From: Bacillota bacterium
GTDB taxonomy: Bacteria > Bacillota_A > Clostridia > Clostridiales > Clostridiaceae
Direction: 5' to 3'
DNA: 9,452 nucleotides
NCBI GenBank assembly: GCA_021837545.1
Contig: JAKBFR010000095.1
Coordinates: 1 to 9,452 of the forward strand
This document shows positions 7,423 to 9,452 of the stretch, piece by piece. Positions within the stretch are counted from its first letter, which is position 1, and each line of letters opens with the position of its first letter. Position numbers and translations under genes: made by a program. The notes under the pieces were generated by a model. The model saw only the letters and a list, made by a program, of their open reading frames with translations. It made no database searches and was not told the DNA's origin.

Positions 7423-8055
7423 ATGAAAGTATTATTAGTAAATGGAAGTCCACATAAAGAGGGGTGCACTTATACTGCACTAACAGAAGTTTCAGAGACA
7501 CTAAACAAAGAAGGAATTGAAACAGATGTTTTCTGGATTGGCAATAAAGCTTTAAATGGATGTATTGCCTGCAGGGTATGTGCTACTAAGAAAAAATGCG
7601 TATTTGAGGATAGAGTAAATGAATTTCTTGATATAGCAGCCGATTATGACGGGTTTATTTTTGGATCACCAGTACACTTTGCATCAGCAGGTGGTGCCAT
7701 AACATCATTTTTAGATAGAGTATTTTATGCAGATCTTAATGGAGGCAGCCAGTCATTCTATTTAAAACCAGCAGCATGTGTCATATCAGCAAGAAGAGCC
7801 GGAACAACTGCAACTTATGATCAGTTGAATAAGTATTTCGGATTAATGCAGATGCCAATTGTTTCATCGCAATATTGGAATATGGTTCATGGTGCAACTC
7901 CAGATCAAGTTAAGCAGGATATAGAAGGACTTCAAACTATGAGAACTCTAGGAAGAAACATGGCGTTTTTCTTAAAATGTAAGGAAGTTGCTCTTAAGAA
8001 TGGTGTGGAAATGCCAGAAAGAGAAGCTGCTACATTTACCAATTTTATAAGATAA
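7423..8055 (+). CDS. NADPH-dependent FMN reductase / WrbA-like flavoprotein
   Basis: A 210-residue flavodoxin-fold protein, complete and of usual family length, cytoplasmic. VLLVNGSPHKEGCT (3-16) is the FMN-phosphate loop after the first beta strand. GSPVHFASAGG (81-91) is the loop that contacts the flavin ring. Between them GCIACRVC (46-53) plus Cys59 gives the Cys-x2-Cys-x2-Cys-x5-Cys cluster common in multimeric flavodoxin/iron-sulfur flavoprotein relatives. Whether it binds an iron-sulfur cluster here cannot be decided by eye. Likely role: electron transfer or reduction of quinones, flavins or nitro compounds with NAD(P)H. The physiological substrate is unknown. AAAGGA (7408-7413), nine bases upstream, supports the ATG. 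It is monocistronic, with its own promoter region and a terminator 12 nt after the stop. The MerR-like promoter suggests induction by a chemical or redox signal. Nothing links it functionally to the SMC operon. Confidence 0.85.
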   Translation: MKVLLVNGSPHKEGCTYTALTEVSETLNKEGIETDVFWIGNKALNGCIACRVCATKKKCVFEDRVNEFLDIAADYDGFIFGSPVHFASAGGAITSFLDRVFYADLNGGSQSFYLKPAACVISARRAGTTATYDQLNKYFGLMQMPIVSSQYWNMVHGATPDQVKQDIEGLQTMRTLGRNMAFFLKCKEVALKNGVEMPEREAATFTNFIR

Positions 8056-8066
8056 TATTGTATTTT

Positions 8067-8097
8067 AATAAGAGTTTACAAGGTAAACTCTTATTTT
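8067..8097 (+). terminator. Terminator of the flavoprotein gene, T-tract cut by the intron
   Basis: AATAAGAGTTTAC (8067-8079) and GTAAACTCTTATT (8083-8095) form a perfect 13-bp stem with an AAG loop. Only four T (8094-8097) follow before the group II intron begins, so the T-tract is probably shortened by the insertion. Arms and loop are nearly the same as those of the hairpin at 6946-6972. Confidence 0.8.
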
Positions 8098-8846
8098 GTT
8101 CGTCCAGCATGTTTGCTGAGCCGGCAGGCTGAAAGAAGCCTGCGTCGCCGTCCCGATAGGAAGACAACTCGAATGCAAGTGCGTTACTGGTAACGGTAAT
8201 GTATGAAGGAAGCGCTAGAGGACATGTGGAACATAACGCAAGTAAACCAAGTATTGGCTTATAAAGTGGATAACCTTGCAAAAAGTGGGAAAGTCCTAAA
8301 TTCGGTAGTTATTTTATAAGTTCTTATGGATGGGTTCACATGGGGCAGGCAAACTTAACTGGAGAAGCCTTATATTATCTTAGAAATAAGTAAAACCAAA
8401 CAAGTTGAAAGATAAGAATGGTCTATGTAGTGTGAGGTGGCAGATGATTCCGTAGTAGTAATTAATTCTGAGCCGATGAAAGGTGGCAACATTCTGGAGG
8501 GGAAAACTCAGAAGATATTATGCAAAACGTCATAATAGGCTAGTTATAATCAAAAGTTATTTTTAGTTGCGAAGGGATGAAGGTAAATCGAAGTAATCAA
8601 ATTAGGTACTTGAAAATATAAACTAGGTAAAGACAAAGAAGGTTGGAAAACTGGAAGGAACGATTAAGGAGGATATCGAATAATTTATCTTCCGTAGCAC
8701 GTCCGTGCCGAGAACAGTAACTATTTCTGTAATATGAATAGGTATATTGCGTTAAGCTAGAGAAACCATTCAAAATAGTGAAACAAAGGTCGGTTTATAT
8801 GAGTATGGAATTTTAAGGAGATTGGCAAAACAAAAGGAGGGAAACA
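8098..8846 (+). ncRNA. Group II intron ribozyme, domains I to III and start of IV
   Basis: About 750 bases without any plausible gene but rich in hairpins. Examples are CAGCA/TGCTG (8105-8109 with 8114-8118), GCAGGCT/AGCCTGC with a GAAAGA loop (8124-8130 with 8137-8143), TATTATG/CATAATA (8516-8522 with 8531-8537) and GCACG/CGTGC (8697-8701 with 8704-8708). Purine-rich joining stretches such as GAAGGAAGCG resemble group II domain I. This RNA would fold with domains V/VI downstream to self-splice, with the maturase bound. I have not resolved EBS1, EBS2 or the exact domain borders. Confidence 0.7.
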
Positions 8847-9452
8847 ATGAAAAAGTATTATAGTTTAATAGATAAAATCTATAATAAAAATAATATTTTA
8901 AAAGCTTTTAAGCTAGTAAAGAAGAACAAGGGAGCTCCAGGAATAGATGGAGAGACTGTTCAAAACTTTGAATGCTTACTAGATGAAAGAATTAATGAAA
9001 TTCATTGTGAACTCAAAAATGGTGACTATAAACCCAATGCGGTAAGAAGGACATATATAGAAAAAGATGATGGAAGTAAAAGACCGTTGGGAATTCCAAC
9101 AGTTAAAGATAGAGTTGTACAACAAGCGGTTAGAAATATAATTGAACCAATTTTTGAACCAGATTTTCATCCATCAAGCTATGGATACAGGCCTAAACGT
9201 TCCTGCCAAATGGCAGTTGCGAAAGCAGAAGGATTTGCAAATCATTGGGGATTAGAATATGTAGTGGATATGGATTTATCTAAATGTTTTGACACATTAA
9301 ATCATGAATTAATAATAAAATCTGTTAATAAAAGAATTAGTGATGGTAAAGTGCTTAAACTTATAGAAGCATTTTTGCAAAGTGGAATACTAGAAGATGG
9401 TTCGTTTTATGAAACTACAATAGGAAGTCCTCAAGGTGGGGTTATATCTCCG
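8847..9452 (+). CDS. ltrA: Group II intron reverse transcriptase/maturase, N-terminal 202 residues (partial)
   Basis: The frame is open from ATG 8847 to the last base of the window, so the protein is truncated by the window, not visibly broken. AGGAGGG (8835-8841), five bases upstream, fixes the start. Reverse transcriptase blocks appear in order: NKGAPGIDG (27-35); RRTYIEKDDGSKRPLGIPT (67-85) and VVQQAV (90-95) for the fingers region; PSSYGYRPKRSC (109-120); DMDLSKCFD (141-149), with Asp143 the likely first metal-binding Asp; and GSPQGGVISP (193-202), block 4. The YADD block, thumb, maturase X domain and any endonuclease domain are downstream and unseen. The protein assists splicing of the surrounding intron RNA and its reverse transcription during retrohoming. 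All visible residues expected for an active enzyme are present. Confidence 0.92.
   Translation, partial: MKKYYSLIDKIYNKNNILKAFKLVKKNKGAPGIDGETVQNFECLLDERINEIHCELKNGDYKPNAVRRTYIEKDDGSKRPLGIPTVKDRVVQQAVRNIIEPIFEPDFHPSSYGYRPKRSCQMAVAKAEGFANHWGLEYVVDMDLSKCFDTLNHELIIKSVNKRISDGKVLKLIEAFLQSGILEDGSFYETTIGSPQGGVISP

Larger units (their letters stand above)
8098..9452 (+). mobile_element. Group II intron, 5' part (runs off the window)
   Basis: A retroelement made of a structured RNA of about 750 nt followed by an intron-encoded reverse transcriptase/maturase. The 5' boundary is set at G8098, where GTTCG matches four of five positions of the group II 5' consensus GTGYG and base composition changes abruptly from AT-rich terminator to GC-richer structured sequence. 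The edge could be off by a few bases. Insertion just behind an intrinsic terminator stem is the known habit of bacterial class C introns and some related classes, so class C is possible, but I cannot assign the class from this partial sequence. Domains V and VI and the 3' end lie beyond the window. The element has the same orientation as the host gene, and its location in a terminator avoids harm to coding sequence. Confidence 0.85.

Noticed and set aside
7423..8055. The flavoprotein as a fourth component of the SMC defence operon
   Set aside because: It has its own promoter region and terminator, lies 520 bp away behind two terminators, and belongs to a common housekeeping/redox family.
8045..8281. 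Minus-strand open frame of 78 codons across the terminator and intron start
   Set aside because: It reads through a terminator stem and structured intron RNA, and its protein has no recognisable pattern.
8979..9170. Minus-strand open frame inside the maturase gene
   Set aside because: Antisense to clear reverse transcriptase motifs; shadow frame.

Overview
The window looks like chromosomal DNA of a low-GC Bacillota species, most likely Clostridium or a close relative. It is very AT-rich, with strong AGGAGG-type ribosome sites, Lys/Glu/Asn/Ile-rich proteins and intrinsic terminators. No 16S or other taxonomic marker is present, so genus is an inference. All genes I can support lie on the + strand.

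Layout. 1-70: the terminator hairpin of an upstream gene that is outside the window. 71-200: the leader and probable promoter of an operon. 201-6899: a tight three-gene operon, read as a Wadjet/MukBEF-like SMC complex. It encodes a JetA-like kleisin (201-1808), a small JetB-like KITE/winged-helix subunit (1814-2524) and a 1462-residue JetC-like SMC ATPase (2511-6899). The genes are 5 nt apart and then overlap by 14 nt, so they are probably co-translated. 6899-6976: two consecutive hairpins close the operon. 7043-7252: a short coding-like remnant without a proper start. 7336-7366: a possible MerR-type promoter. 7423-8055: a WrbA-like flavoprotein/NADPH-dependent FMN reductase. 8067-8097: its terminator, almost a copy of the hairpin at 6946-6972. 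From about 8098 to the window end: the 5' part of a group II intron inserted in the T-tract of that terminator. Its reverse transcriptase/maturase starts at 8847 and runs off the window.

How the genes fit together. In characterised Wadjet systems JetA, JetB and JetC form an SMC motor that extrudes plasmid DNA, and JetD, a TOPRIM-type nuclease, cleaves it. The motor is complete here, but no JetD is encoded in the window. The operon opens just after an upstream terminator and closes with a hairpin that overlaps the jetC stop codon. So this is either a nuclease-less, MksBEF-like variant or a Wadjet system whose nuclease lies elsewhere or was lost. That absence, plus atypical ATPase motifs in JetC, is the most interesting signal. 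The flavoprotein gene and the intron appear to be unrelated neighbours.

Family assignments come from reading motifs and overall architecture by eye. No database search was run.
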